Numbered from the stretch's first letter, positions 39,881 to 52,827 are shown. The stretch: 64,000 nucleotides of DNA from Phragmites australis (GCF_958298935.1 NC_084940.1:17417146-17481145), one strand, 5' to 3'. Made by a program: numbers and translations. Notes: generated by a model not told the origin, from the letters alone.

Positions 39881-41690
39881 TTGATTATCAAGAATCTACA
39901 GGTGTTGCCCGGTGGTTATTAGTGGCACACTGGAAAGAAAATTTAGTGTTAGATAAAAAGGAAAAAAGTAGCAACTGAGAGCATTTGGTTTTCTATTAGG
40001 TAGCATTTACCGCGAACTCGGTCTTGTGTGTCAATTTGTGGCCGGCTTTCACATCATAGTCCGGTTGAGCTTGAATGTACTTGTCAAAAGCCCTGCATAA
40101 GGATGAATCGATTAAGAAGCATTTGAATGTTAGAAAAGTTAAATATGTAAACTAAGTCAGGCAGAACATACACATCGAGCATTCATTTTATAGCGTTGTA
40201 ATCACGCTCTCTAGGTTTGCCTTTTCGTCCTACTGATCTTGCGAGTCGAGGTAGAACATAAAGTCCCACTTGAGGCAAATAACCAGTAAGATCCAATGGC
40301 CACCGATGTTGTGGGCGCCCAACAAGTACTGCATTTTGGAATATTGTTGCATTGCCCTAACCACATGGTCCATAGCGTAATCGGGGTGAAGTTGGATGAC
40401 CAATATTGTAATGGCCTCAGGGTCAAGACACGCGATGGAATCCTTATTCTTCTTTGTTTCTTTCATCAAGTGTCTACAGATAACAATATAATTAGATTCA
40501 AAACTTAGTGGTATTAATTAATGAATATTCAATTTCAAGGCACTTACAATGTGAAGACCCGTAATAACGAAACGTCCAGGCCATCAAGGTTGAAGAGGTC
40601 ATATAAGTCACTGAAACCCACAATGAAGTAGCCGTCGTCATTACTTAAGAGGTATCATCATTTGTATTGTACGACTATGGATGTGGTATTGCTATCTCTA
40701 GAAGCCTGCATGTAGTAATTATGCAGGTCGACACATTCTTGCCCCACCGTTGCTATGCCATCTACCGTCATCATGGGCTTCCCATATTGAAATTTCGTGT
40801 TGGCACTAGTCCATGCTGCTCCAATGTCTGTAGACTTCTTCGCCGGTATAATGACCTTTGACATCTTCGGTAGGTTCTTCTTAGAGCCTTTCTTCTCATC
40901 TCCCTTTTCCTTTTTCTTTGGGCTCTTTGGGAGCGATGGAATTGGTTTTGGAAGCCAGACTACCAGATGCGGAGAAGGCAGTGAAGCTGGCTTCTCTGGA
41001 GGAGGAGAATGTAGTGAAGCTGCCTTCTCTGGAACTGAGGGGCGCAGTGATGGTGCAATTGGAGCTCGTCCAGGCTGGGATGCACTGGAGACAATGGTGT
41101 TGCCCCTCTTCCACTGGATCCTTTGATGAAGAGCTTCTCCTATAGTCGTGAGTTCATCATTGGGGGGGGGGGGGAGCTCCAACACGTGTTCGGTGGCATT
41201 ACTATGTACCATGTCCACCGTAACCACGACATAGCCTGCACGCATCGGGATCGTATGTAAGATGTGGACACCTGGAAATACCTGACTCCTTGCAACCTCG
41301 ATGTGATACCTGCCAAGCCTGATTACAAGGCTGCAGGGCGTGGGCCCTTCTAGAAGGTCAATTGTATTCGGCTTAGTCACAGCAGTAACTAATTGTTGAT
41401 CAACCTCCTTGGAGGCGCAGCTACTCTTCCCTGCAGCTCCGAGGTTAGCTTCTGCTAGGATGGAAATATCTATTCCCTTTGCTGCAAGCTACTATATGAT
41501 GTTTGCGTAAACTTTCTGAGTAATATCCTATGTCAATGTCTGTGTCAATGCATCCACATCCACTGCAGGCCTCTTCCTCTTCTTATATGTGTTGAGGTCT
41601 TCGGGAAAACCATAATTCTAGCCCTGGGAACTTGACACACCTCGCACTTGACCTGGGTGCTCCAGTTTCCCAACGCCGCTGAGAGAATAT
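39881..41690 (-). pseudogene. partial CACTA gene with Ulp1-like C-terminus, copy A
   Basis: On the minus strand, 40658-41380 encodes GPTPCSLVIRLGRYHIEVAR, then MRAGYVVVTVDMVHS and LTTIGEALHQRIQWKRGN, a block I know from the non-TNPD gene of grass CACTA elements. Downstream, 40211-40469 encodes a Ulp1 (C48 cysteine peptidase)-like segment, HNIGGHWILLVICLKWDFMF followed by YLDSQ, with H..W and D in the expected order. It is homologous to 42350-44050. The 5' part of the gene is lost at about 41690 and there are stops and frame changes. Confidence 0.7.
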
Positions 41691-41850
41691 AAGTGACGGG
41701 TAACTAGGTTACCCGTCACTTATGTATGTCACACATGTGATGGGATGAATACATAAGTGACGGGTAACTTAAAGTTACCCATCACTTATATTTAACATAT
41801 GTAATGGGTAAATATGTTACCCATCACTTAAGTGTATGATGTCCTACTAG
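41690..41850. repeat. CACTA subterminal-type repeats (aagtgacgggtaac)
   Basis: At least six copies of aagtgacgggtaac / gttacccatcacttat in alternating orientation, the same type as at 49160-49260 and near the right end at 52780. This is probably the left end region of the CACTA element that ends at 52827, but no CACTA terminal sequence is visible on the left. Confidence 0.75.
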
Positions 41851-41969
41851 ATTGGCCTGTTTCCTGGCTGCATACTGGAGCGTAGCCAGGATTTGGCAGC
41901 CATCTTCTCCCTGCAAATAACAACAACACATCCAAATTCATAGTGACAAAAACACTTATATAAGAACTC

Positions 41970-42065
41970 ACTTCATCACAGAATCATAAAGGTTACAAAG
42001 TTCCAATCTATTCATTACAGAATCACAAATGTTACAAAGTTCCGATCAATTCATATTACACAAGA
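41970..42065. repeat. two direct copies of a ~40-bp unit
   Basis: The unit ttcat.acagaatca.aaa.gttacaaagttcc.atc.attca occurs at about 41971-42013 and 42012-42054, in the 3' region of the TNP1/Ulp1-like gene. Confidence 0.7.
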
Positions 42066-42239
42066 CATCACAAACTAGGGATTCTATAGTGGAACTCGCC
42101 GTGTGGGTTGATGACTTCAGACACTATGAACTTGGTGATCCATCATCGATTCTCCAAGATTGCACCGTTGTGAAAAAAAGAGCGTCAAATCCCTAGAATA
42201 ATTTGACATGTAACTAATGTCATGTTACCATAGAATTAA

Positions 42240-45110
42240 ACTAATTACTGAAATTAATTACGAATCATCTCGTATTGAACTTACATTGGGGGATTTGATA
42301 TCCTTCGTACAGAGCGTGAGGAGCATGTTCCGCGCAACATAGAATCAGCATGCATTGCCTAGTGGTTGTTGGTGGCACCAATGGACAAAAAAATTAGTGT
42401 TAGATCAAAAGAAAAAAAAAGCAATAGAGAGCATTTGCTAATCTGTTAGGTAGCACTTACCACGAATGCGGCCTTGTGTGTCAGTTTGCGGCCGTCTTTC
42501 TCATTGTAGTTAGGTTAAGCTCGAAGGTACTTATCAAAAGCCTTACATAAAGAGGGATCGATTAGGAAGATTTGAATGTTAGAAAAGTTAAATATGGATC
42601 CTAAGCCAGGAAGAACATACGCATCAAGGAGTCCTTTTACAGCACTATAATCATGCTCTCTAAGTTTGCCTTTTCGTCCTACTGGTCTTGACGAGTAGAA
42701 GTACCACACCAAGTTTCACTTGAGGCAAATAACTAGTAAGATCCAATGGCCACCGGTGTTGTGGGTGCCCAATAGGTAGTGAATTTTAGAATATTGTTGC
42801 ACTGCCCTGGCCACTTGGTCCACAACGAAGTCAGGGTGAAGTTGGATGACTGATATTGTAATGGCCTCGGGGTCAAGAAATGCGATGGAGTCCTTGTTCT
42901 TCTTTGTTTCTTTCATCAAGTGTCTACAGATAAGAACATAGTTAGATTCAAGACTTAGTGGTATTAATTAATGAATATCCAGTTTCAATGGACTTACAAT
43001 GTTGAAGAGGTCGTATAAGTCATTGAAACCCACAATGAAGTAGTCATCATCTTTACTTAAGAAGTGTCATTGTTTGTACTGTACGACTCTAGATGTGGCA
43101 TTGTTGTCTCTACAAGTCTACATGTAGTAATTATGCAGGTTGATACATGCTTGTCCTACCCTTGCTAGGACATCTACCATCATCATGGGCTTACCATATT
43201 TGAATTTTGTGCTGGCACCAGTCCACGCTGCTCCAATGTCCGTGGCCTTCTTCGTTGGTATAATGGCCTTTGACATATCTGACACGTGCTTCTTAGAGCC
43301 TTTCTTCTCGACCTTCTATTTGTTCTTGTTTGTGATCTTTGGGTGAGATGGAATTGGATCTAGAAGTGAGGCTGCCGGATGCGGAGGAGAAGGCAGTGAA
43401 GATACCTTCTCTAGAAGTGAGGGATGCGGTGGCGGTGCACTTGTAGCTCATCCAGACTGGAATGCACTAGAGACCACGATGTTGCCCCTCTTCCACTGGA
43501 TCCTTTAACAAAGAACTTCACCCAGAGTTGTGATTTCATCATTAGTGGGGAGCTCTAACACGTGATTGGTGGCATTGCTATGCACCATGTCCACCATAGC
43601 CATGACATAGCCTGCACGTATCGGGACCGCATAAAATATACGAACGCCTGGAAGCACCTGGCCCCTTGCAACCTCGATGTGATACCCGCCAGGCCTGATT
43701 AGAAGGCTACAGGGCATGGGCCCTTCTAGCTGGTTAATCATATCTGGCTCAGTCACGATAGTAGCTAATTATTGCTTGACCTCCTTGGAGGAGCATCTAC
43801 TCTTTCCTGCAGCTCTGGGCTAGCTTCCTGTGGCATGAAAATCTATATTCCCTATGATGCAAGCTGCCCCATGATGCTTGAGTAAACTTTATGGGTGATG
43901 TTCCGCGTAATTGCATCCACATCCACTGTAGACCTCTTCCTCTTCTTGTACATCCCGATGTCTTCGGGAAAGCCGTATTTCCATCCCTGGGAACTTGATA
44001 CACCTCGCACTCGACCTGGCTGCTCTGGGTTTCCCAGTGAAAGAACCTTGGCTAGTTGCGGTTGCCTTTTCTTTGAATTTTTCCTGTGACTGCCTGGGTT
44101 CTGCTATTTCTTAATGTGATTTCCCCGCTTTCGGATAGCTCACCCCTTGCACGCAAATATGACCGATATCGTCCCGAGAATTGGAATCAAGGATTCTCGC
44201 GGACTTCTCTGGCTAATTTTTCATCCTCTGCCTACCATTTCATCCTTTTCCTAGCGTACCCGGTTGCGCCGATCCTGTGGTTATGCTTGTTCTTAGCTCG
44301 AAGCTGCTTCTTCTCCTGAATCTCCATTTTGAACTACTCAGAGTTCTTCACCAGCACAAAAGCATCCCAATCTTCCTCTTTCAAGTGCGTGTAGCTCTTG
44401 AAGGGCGCCACCCCTTTATCCAAGTACTGATTCACAAGATTGCTCTTAAAAGCTTTGGTGAAGTTTCGCGATCACTTTCATTGCTGTGTTGGCTGCGGCA
44501 ATTGTTTGACGCTCGCTCATATTTCCAGGGTACTCTAGATACTCTTTGACAACATTATCAAACAAGTCCCTCTTCACTTCGTCACTGAGGTCATTGAACT
44601 TATTCGTTATCGGCACCCTCTCCTGAGCAATGAGCCTTGTGACCCTCCAGAATTTATTCAGGGTCTTTTCATCTGTAGGCAACCTGTCAGCATTGATTCC
44701 AGTAATGATAACCTTGTCCGTCAGCCACTGTGTTTGTGTCCTTGGCTTTCGGGCTCATGCATCACTTCCTGCTGTCTAGCTTGGAGACTGCGCTTCCGCC
44801 ATCTACAGAGAAAACAAGGGGAGTTCACATAAACAAAAAATACTCCTCCATTCAACAAGTATAAACTACATTGACTCATATCAATACCTCTTCGGCAGGG
44901 TTATATTCTTTGTCACTTGCCCGACATCGGCTCTCCCGCTCACACAAAACAGGGCTCGAGCTATGATACTAGCTTTCACTGCTACCGGAGGACGACGACG
45001 GATACAGTCTTGGGCTCCTATCCGCCCCATCTTGTGCCGGGGTGGCCTCTAATGCTAGCATCCTCTATTATTTTGGTCTCTCATGGGTGACAGTTCTCTT
45101 CTGCCCCATG
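42240..45110 (-). pseudogene. CACTA TNP1-like gene with Ulp1-like C-terminus, copy B
   Basis: Read downward: a possible first exon at about 45110-44885 (MGQKRTVTHERPK .. RMLALEATPAQDGADRSP, with a stop between), then an exon from the ATG at 44802. It continues with DEKTLNKFWRVTRLIAQERV, SNLVNQYLDKGVAPF and VYSSIMGQLASQG (about 44690-43860). The block GPMPCSLLIRPGGYHIEVAR and MRAGYVMAMVDMVHS-like sequence follows in 43505-43756. The Ulp1-like part HNTGGHWILLVICLK lies in 42716-42919 and DAYVLPGLGS.. in 42515-42712. Several stops and frame changes break it. In intact relatives the Ulp1 domain is a cysteine peptidase fold; its role in transposition is not established. Confidence 0.75.
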
Positions 45111-45359
45111 AAAATCAAGTGTAGTATATTCTGTTCTCAATAGAGGAAAGAAAAGGAATCAAGGTTACTACAAACTGCTCATATTACTAGAAACTTGCAC
45201 CTTAAGATGTCATCGCTCAAAAGAGGTAGTGGAAAATAGAAACAGATAAGCCTAATCAAGAAGTTGTGGTCTTTGCAATCTTGCTATCATAAGAATCATT
45301 ATGGTTGGGCCATGCCATGGTAATTCAGAGATTAAATATCATAGGTAGACGAATCAGAG

Positions 45360-45362
<3 letters not shown>

Positions 45363-45399
<37 letters not shown>
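45363..45399. repeat. (AT)n microsatellite
   Basis: About 18 uninterrupted AT dinucleotides. Confidence 0.97.
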
Positions 45400-45402
<3 letters not shown>

Positions 45403-46394
45403 AAACTTTAAGTCCAGCTTCTAATTTTTCCATATAGTGCTTGAACCTCATGTTGTATAAATAAAAAAGTTGAAGGAAAATCTCATGTTGACCAATGGAT
45501 TGTTGTAAAATGTGCGATAATAAGAGCATGAATATTAAAAATCCACAAATAACATAACAAGAGAAAAACTGAACATATATCATATATATGATCATGGAAA
45601 TATAAGTTGTCTTCACAAAAATAGATAGAGCAGCAATCATGTATAGATAATTGTAGAGCTGAACAGCAGGATGTGAAGTTAACATTTGTTTGCTCTCAGA
45701 AAATTCTATCAGCTGGCTCCAAAACTATAAAAGTTTGCTCCCAAGCTGATTTCTAATCAAATCACAAATTGAACAAGCAAATGAGATCACACCTAGATAA
45801 AGATCCTGAGCACAAATTCTCTCAAAATGCTACTACTTCCTGGACACGGCTACTGAGCAGGTGCTTGAGCACTAGAAAAAGAATCAAGCACATGTATACC
45901 ACAAGACTAGAAGCACAACAGACCAACACAAGACTAGCAGCACAACAGACTAGCCAGACAGTAAACTGATCGACTACAAAGCCTAAAAAATTGGTATGTA
46001 AGAACCAACCAACAGGAATCAAAGTGCAAAAATAGCTACTGCCCAGATCATCCAATAATCAGAGAACTACTCAAGATTTCATCTATTGTACTTAACTTGC
46101 TAGTTCAATTTTCAATGTACTTGATCATCATCGAGCTAAAGAATGTACAACTGTGTTGTTCAGTGCAAAAAGACTACTGATGATGCACCAAACCATCAAC
46201 TTATCAGGGGAAAGAAGCATCAATGGCTGGCCATACTTGTGAGCAACATAACAGGGCAACACATGGCCACAATATCAAATAATTGAGATGCTAATGATCA
46301 TCCACCACAAGACAACAATGCAGGGGCAAACCATGTAGCAGCAGGACACTCAAATTCATTAACAGCTGGCCAATAATTTTCTAGCCAAGGCATT
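45400..46394. other. non-coding interior of the large CACTA element
   Basis: AT-rich. Short direct repeat acaagactagaagcacaacagaccaac / acaagactagcagcacaacagact near 45900-45950. No gene recognised. Confidence 0.5.
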
Positions 46395-47824
46395 TGTCGG
46401 TGACACAGGAACCTGGGGTCCCCGAGTCCCGAGGCCAGAACAGCAGAGTGCGTGGTGCCCTCCTTCGGGGGTTATCTCCCTGAGGTACGAGAAGACCAAG
46501 TTCCGGGAGAGGGTTTTCAGGGACATGAACAGTGGTCCCCGAGTACCCGAGTTCCCCGATGGCCCGAGAAGACCAAGTACCAGGAAGAGAGTGCTCAGGG
46601 CTGCGAACAGTGGCCCCAAGCACCCAAGTTCCCCGATGATAAGAAAAGCCAAGTTCCGGGAGAGAGTGCTCGGGGCCATGAGTAGTGGCCCCCGAGCACT
46701 CGGTTCCTCGAGGACCCAATCAGCCAGTTCCGGGACAGAGTGCTCAGGGCCATGAGCAGTGGCCCCCAAGCACTCGGTTCCCCGAGGACCCAATCAGTCA
46801 GTTCCGGGAGAGAGTACTCGGGGCCATAAATAGTGGCCCCCGAGCACTCGGTTCCCCGAGGACCAAGAAAGGGCATATCCGGGTGAGAGTGCTCGGGGCT
46901 GCAAACAGTGGCCCCTGAGCACTCGGTTCCCTGAGGACCTGAGAAGTCCTTCGCTGGTGGTCCCCACAGAGGCCCAGCGGTGAGGTGTCAACTGGTGAGA
47001 GGCCCGATGCTGCATTTAAGAGGGCGCATGGCCTGTCACTTCCAACTGCTCCCTCCACGTTTGCTGTCAGTCCCTGCCACGGCCTGGCGGGGAGGCATGG
47101 GGGCATTTAATGCACGGGTCCCATCGCGCGTCATCCGGCGCGCCTCGGGATAATGTCACAGAGCTCGAGGCGCCCCGCCTGCCGCCCTGCTGTGTCAGGC
47201 TTGCTCTGACCGGGCGGGCATGCCGGGCTGCTCGGTGGCTGCCTAGTGGGCGCTCCCTGCGGCGCCTGTTGAAAAATAGCATGATGACTAACAAGACAGG
47301 ACAGGGGCGCATTTTCAACCCTCCCCGTCAACTCGCGTAGCAGCCCATGATGGTTGCTTTCCATTTATGGCACCTTGGAACTCACGCCATCCTTTCTGGG
47401 CACGCTACCGCCCCGGCGGGTATATATGCGTGGCGGGCTCCCCGGAGAAAGACAAGTTCAGTACGGGCTAAGTTCAAGCTGAAGACAACAGAGGACGAAC
47501 ACCGAAGCATAGATCAGCCGAAGAACAAGGAGCACGGAGCTCTAGACTAGACAAATATTCTTGTAACTCAGTAGATACTCAGAGAGACATTCTCAGAGCA
47601 TTTATAGCATATACACAGGAGTAGGGTGTTACGCTCAGCGTGGCCCGATCCTGTCTAAAAATCCCCTGAGCATTTACCACTTCCTGCATTCGATCGTTCC
47701 ATTCCACCTGCATCTCATTTACTCCCATTTATTTCACCTACGAAGCAGATTCAGAATCATCCCCCCAGCCGAATCTCAAAGGGGGTCCCTCCGGATCCCC
47801 GCTTGAGGAGTCCACCCTCCGACA
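46395..47824 (+). mobile_element. solo LTR (TGTCGG...CCGACA), uninterrupted copy
   Basis: It starts TGTCGGTGACACAGGAACC (46395), ends ggagtccaccctccgaca (47824), and is flanked by an exact 5-bp duplication GCATT (46390-46394 and 47825-47829). The sequence is the same family as 10557-15405. Features: tandem array at 46500-46960, TATA-like tatatatgcg at about 47420, and the block acaggagtagggtgttacgc near 47615. No coding sequence of its own; the open frames over the tandem array are repeat by-products. Confidence 0.93.
46500..46960 (+). repeat. tandem array of ~75-bp units in the solo LTR
   Basis: Six or so units beginning near gtgctc.gggc.atga.cagtggcccc and carrying gagcactcggttccccgagga, with starts near 46591, 46667, 46739, 46815 and 46890. 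Same array as 10660-11110. Confidence 0.85.
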
Positions 47825-47829
47825 GCATT

Positions 47830-49150
47830 GATACACATAAGAGCATAAACATTGCAGCCATATCATCAGCTCACAAAAGGGAACCGAGACTATCGACAAT
47901 AAGTATAAGTATAACCGAGACTATCCACCGGTGAAACATCCAACAAACATCATGATTTGCCATGAACCACCCAATGGATCCAGTATGAGCAAGGATTGCT
48001 CTCAGAGGGTTCTAAACACATGGTCCCAGAATAACAAGATTTCGCTTCCTAGCTGATCAATTTACACATCAAAGACTAGACATGTATCTAATATCACACC
48101 TAGAAATTGAATATGACAATAATTCTCTTTAGCTTAGCAAAGCTTCCTGGAGAGGGCTATTGAACAGATTCAAAAAATAGAATGAAACAAAATCTATGGA
48201 GACTGAATTTAACAGAGCAGTAGATCAATAGATCTACTCAAGAATAGACCATCAACATCTATAACTCCAGCAATTTTAGTAGCCTCTAATCTAGGAAGTC
48301 AGTTAAAACTATTGTAAGGCAACAGAGAAATATATAGGTTCAAACTATTGTACTTAGCATACATGTCCAGTATCAGTAAATGTCATCATCATCGAGCATT
48401 TATCTACAAGCAACCGTACTATCAAGCAATTTCAAATATATGAAAGTGCACTCAAAAGACCCTGCTCCATCTAAGACAAAATGTAGCAATGAGGTGATAA
48501 GGAATGAGTAAGGCATCACAATTCACACCAAGAAATAAGCACTTTTAGCATGAGCGCCACAAATCCATCATTAGTGGGTGGTATGCCACATTCCTGTTTT
48601 AGACTTCATGATTTGGAAGATTTCCAACAAATCTGAATTGCTATCAATTTATCTTATAAGAACAAGATCTCCAACAAATCTGATCCAGCACTACATTAGG
48701 AAGCTTAAGGGCACTTTGAGCAAACAAGATATCTAACAAACATCATGATTTGCCATCAACCACACAACGAATCTAGTATGAGCAGGAGATGAGGGAGAAG
48801 ATGGAGGGGGAGGAGCGGGGGTGTATTGGACAGAGATGGGGGTAGGTAGACACTGGGCTCAACGGAGATCGGAGGTGGACACGAAGCTCGATGGAGATGG
48901 GGGCGGTGGCTCATGGCGACGACGGTGAGCCCGAGGGGACAATGCTGCTCCATGTGTTGTGGGGCTCCAACGGGGGAGGAGAGGGCTCAGGGGTGATGGC
49001 GGTGATAGCCTCAGTGGCAACAGCGACCGACTCGGTGGAGAGCGAAGGCAACCGGCTCAGTGGAGAGCGAAGGCGACAGCGAACCCCTGCACGCGTATGC
49101 AAAAAGGCTTAGAAAAAATGAGAGATAGCATGCATGGGGACTAGCTAGGG
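47830..49150. other. non-coding interior of the large CACTA element
   Basis: AT-rich to 48770, with a short repeat (aacaaacatcatgatttgcc) near 47944 and 48735. It is then GC-rich with ggagatgggggcgg-type low complexity at 48780-49100. The GC-rich block before an internal repeat cluster parallels 4758-5130 in the other CACTA. No gene recognised. Confidence 0.5.
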
Positions 49151-49159
49151 TTATATACG

Positions 49160-49340
49160 TACAAGTCATAGGTGACGGGTGATAAATGTCACCCGTCACT
49201 TATTGTATGTAAAAGGTGACGGGATAAGAATGTCACCTGTCACCTTTTACTTCTACTCGGCCTGTACATATAAGTCATAGGTGACAGGTTATGTTACTTA
49301 ACTATCATCTATTAGTTATAAAAGTGATGGGTTAATAATA
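49160..49340. repeat. internal cluster of CACTA subterminal-type repeats
   Basis: Alternating copies of aggtgacgggtgat / atgtcacccgtcactta, of the same type as at 41690-41850 and at the right end (gacccgtcacttat, 52779). It lies just downstream of the TNPD pseudogene, as does the cluster at 5190-5370 in the other CACTA. Confidence 0.75.
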
Positions 49341-49499
49341 TCATCCCTCACATTTTAGAAATTCAAATAATTTGAAACCTAAAATTCAAATTTATAGTAA
49401 TTTTATAAATTCAAATAACTTGAAACCTAAAATTAAATATTTACATTAATATTTCAAATTCAAATAACTTGATCTAAAATTCAAATTTGACATTAATAT

Positions 49500-52320
49500 T
49501 TGACACTAAAATTCAAATTCGCTATTTTCGTGCTTTCTTGACATGGATCCCTTCGTTATGGTCGGAGAGCAGGTATGGAGCTTCCTCGGTCGGCGAAAGG
49601 TGTGGTACGATTGCAGTAGCAAAAGGGGGATTTTATCAAATTGATCGAACTCCTCCTCATCAACGATGTTTGCAACTCCGACGATGCATCTTTTCTCAGC
49701 GACAACCACATGGTGTTTCTTCTTTGTTGTGTCAGTCACATAAAAGACTTGCCGAACATATTTAACGAGTATGAAGGGTTTAGGCTTGTATCGAATATGT
49801 TTGAGATCAATGCTAGTGAATACATACTTGTCATTAGTAATGCCCTTTGCCCCATTTACCAACCAGCATCGAAATAGGGCTACATTGAATCCCATGTAGT
49901 TCAGCTCCTAGATCTTTTCTATTTGACTGTAGTATGTGCCCCTTTGCATGTCGTTGTCATAAGCATCTATACGGATACCACTATTCTGGTATATGCTCTT
50001 CTCATCTTGGGCAACTATGCAAAATGTGTATCTATTTATATCGTACCCTTGATATGTCTTAATTGTGTATATAGGGCCTAATGCCAGTTTTTTTATCAGA
50101 GCACTTGTAGGAGTACTCGATTGTTTGATTCGATCTTGGAACCAAGTCATGAATGTTCGCATATGTTGCCTCGCAACCCCAGCTTCGGTCTGCTCCGGAT
50201 TCTCTTTAAGTCGAATCTGCTTGTGCTCATCGACATATGGTACACTTCGCTCAATTGTTGTAGCATGAGGAAATGAGCTTGGTTGTAAGCCTTCAGATCA
50301 GGAGTTATTGCCATCCTCCCCATAACTCCCACACCTGCGAGTCTCCCCTCATGGTGAGACCTAGGCACGCCAATTGGGTTATTTGGATCAATGTAATTTA
50401 GCGACCACTCCAATGCTTCCTCTATCGCGTAAACCTGCATGATGCATCCCTTAGGAAAGGCTCGATTCCTTACGTACGACATGAGAACTCCCATATACCT
50501 CTCGTATGAAACATATGATGTAGGAACATGAGGCCTAGGTAGTGTATCTCCTTCACAAGGTGAGCAGTGAGATATACCATGATATCAAAAAAGGATGGTG
50601 GGAAATACACCTCAAGAATACAGAGTCTCAAAGTGTCTTCTTTCTAGCTCCTCCAGCGAGTCTATATCAAACACCTTTTGTTCAATTGCATTAAAGAAAA
50701 AGCACAGGCTCAGGATAGCCTCGTGAACCTTTATTGGGAGGATGTTCCTAATAGCTACCGCAAGCAGTGACGTCATCATCACATGGCAATCATGGGACTT
50801 CATCATGGCGAAATTCATTTTCAATTCTTTCACCGAAACAAGTCTTGCAATGTTGGACGAGTAACTGGAGGGAAATTTCACACTGTGGAAGAACTCGCAA
50901 AATTCTTTTTTCTCCTTCCTAGAGAGAGTGATAGCTGCTAGGGGAAGGTGTTTTCCTTTCTCCGTATCTTGTGCATGGAGCTCTAGCCTTAAGCCCATTT
51001 CTTCAAGGTTAGCTCGTGCATTCTCATGATCCTTTCCTTTTCCCTTCATTTGGAGCAATGTACCGATTAGACTCTCAAAAATTTTCTTCTTTACATGTAT
51101 GTTGTCGATAGAGTGACAAACATCTAATGTTTCCCAATAGTCTAGTTCAAATAGTATTGATTTTTTGTTCCACGTTCCTAACTGTTCATCATCCTTAGAG
51201 GATTGTTTTTGCTTGCCAGGAACAACATTGATAGTCTTAACTTGATTGTGAACATCTTCCCCACTGAAATGCCTCGGAGGTAACGCTTTCTCTCTTGTGC
51301 CATCGTATTGCTTATCCATGTTTCGGTATGGGTGTTTCCTGGGAAGGAAACATCAATGCTGCATGTGCACTATTTTCTTTGAGTTGTTCAACCTCAAACT
51401 ACATGTGTCATCTAAACAATGGGGACAAGCTTCAACTCTTCTTTTGCTCTGACCTGACAAGTTACGAAGTGTTAGCACATCATTGATGGTGACGAACAAC
51501 ATGGCGTGCAAGGTAAAGTACTCTTACTTGTACTAATTCAAAATCATGACGTCTTTCGAACATAATTTCTTAAGATAATTGACTAAAGGCCTGAGGTACA
51601 CATCAAAATCATTGGCAGGTTGTTTCGGTCCTGATATCAAGATCAACAACATAATGTATTTCCATTTCTTAGAAAACCAGGGTGGAAGGTTGTAGATCGA
51701 CAATACAATAGGCCAGATGTTATGTGAGGAACTCATATTACCAAATGGATTCATGCTATCGGTGCTCATAGCAAACCTAATATTTCTCAATTCTTCGGTG
51801 AACCAACTAAATGTGGAATCAATGATTCACCACTGAGTGAAATCCGTCGGGTGTCGTATCATTGCATCTTTCTTACGACCTTCCTTATACCGACACACCA
51901 ATTGGGCCTCCTTTGTGTTGGCAAACAGACGCTTTAGACGGGGAGTTACAGAAAAATACCACACCACCTTCGTAGGACCACCTTTACTTTTCTTGCCTCC
52001 ATCCCCGTCACCGCCATCATTTCTACAGTTATATCGATGGGTTCCATACATGGGGCCTTGATCTATCTTTGCATACTCCCCATGAAACAAGATACAATCC
52101 TTCTTACATGCATGCATTTTTTTCTATTTCCAGTCCTAAAGGACAAATTATCTTCTTTGCATCATAGACGCCCTCGGGCACCAAGTTCCCCTCTGGTAGC
52201 ATGTCCCTTAGTAGATCCAACAATGCTTCAAAACTCTTGTTAGTCCAACAATGGGTTGCCTTCAGCTATAGAAGCTTTAGGTCTGGGTCTTAGGGTACAT
52301 TCAACTTCTGTCCGTCATCT
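49500..52320 (-). pseudogene. CACTA TNPD-like transposase, more complete but broken
   Basis: Read on the minus strand: a 5' piece (DDGQKLNVP.., 52320-52260) and MHACKKDCILFHGEYAKIDQ followed by WYFSVTPRLKRLFA and GRKKDAMIRHPTDFTQW (51827-52117). Then MNPFGNMSSSHNIWPIVLSI with GPKQPANDFDVYLRPLV (51533-51790). The TNP2 core is CHSIDNIHVKKKIFESLIGT and the DUF4218-like part has MKSHDCHVMMTSLLAVAIRN (50612-51319). DUF4216-like sequence follows (50147-50494 and 49506-50162). Each segment is in a different frame or separated by stops, so no full protein can be made. It preserves the N-terminal part that the copy at 5900-7752 lacks. Confidence 0.85.
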
Positions 52321-52700
52321 ACAATTAATGTAAAAATATTCATTCTTCATTAACAATTACCTCAATTTCATGGTAAGCATGCATTAAAAATTCCATGCAA
52401 ATACACTAGATCTGTGGCATCTCGCAGTACATCGGGCAAACATAGTATCAAATCTAACATAAATACAACACACTTGTACTAAGATTTTGGATAAATATGC
52501 AAAATGGTCGATTACAACTCAAAGCACAATAAATTTACCAAATAGGGATTAGAGGAGGAGGAAAGGAGGAGGAAAGGGGGAGATGCAAACCTTGAAAGAC
52601 CTAGCACCAATTCAAACTTCAAATCAACAAGATATTATAAAATCTCTACCTGAGCCGGTGAAAATTGCCAGCACTGTGTGAATGTAGCTATTGAGTAACT
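52321..52700. other. 5' region of the TNPD gene in the large CACTA
   Basis: AT-rich with an aggaggaggaaaggagg purine tract near 52553-52581. No further exon recognised. Confidence 0.4.
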
Positions 52701-52827
52701 GTTCGCCCACACAGTGGCTGGCCAGGTGTTAAAATAGATGTAAGTAATAAGTGGCTGGCCAGGTGTTAAAACAGATGTAATGACCCGTCACTTATGAATC
52801 TCTAATTTGTTCATTTTTCATGTAGTG
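52700..52827. repeat. right terminal region of the large CACTA (TIR)
   Basis: A 29-bp direct repeat (agtggctggccaggtgttaaaa.agatgtaa) occurs at about 52721-52746 and 52751-52780. A single subterminal motif (gacccgtcacttat) follows, then the terminal inverted repeat ending CATGTAGTG at 52827. Confidence 0.8.

Larger units (their letters stand above)
41690..52827 (-). mobile_element. large CACTA element with TNPD and Ulp1-type genes
   Basis: The right end reads CACTACATGAAAAATGAACA on the minus strand from 52827, with AAG at 52828-52830 as target duplication; the matching uninterrupted sequence (gtacaagt.agtttgtggg) is present at 38784. The element contains a TNPD pseudogene (49500-52320), a TNP1/Ulp1-like pseudogene (42240-45110), an internal repeat cluster (49160-49340) and a nested solo LTR (46395-47824). 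The left terminus is not found, so the left limit is given by the repeat cluster. Confidence 0.75.
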
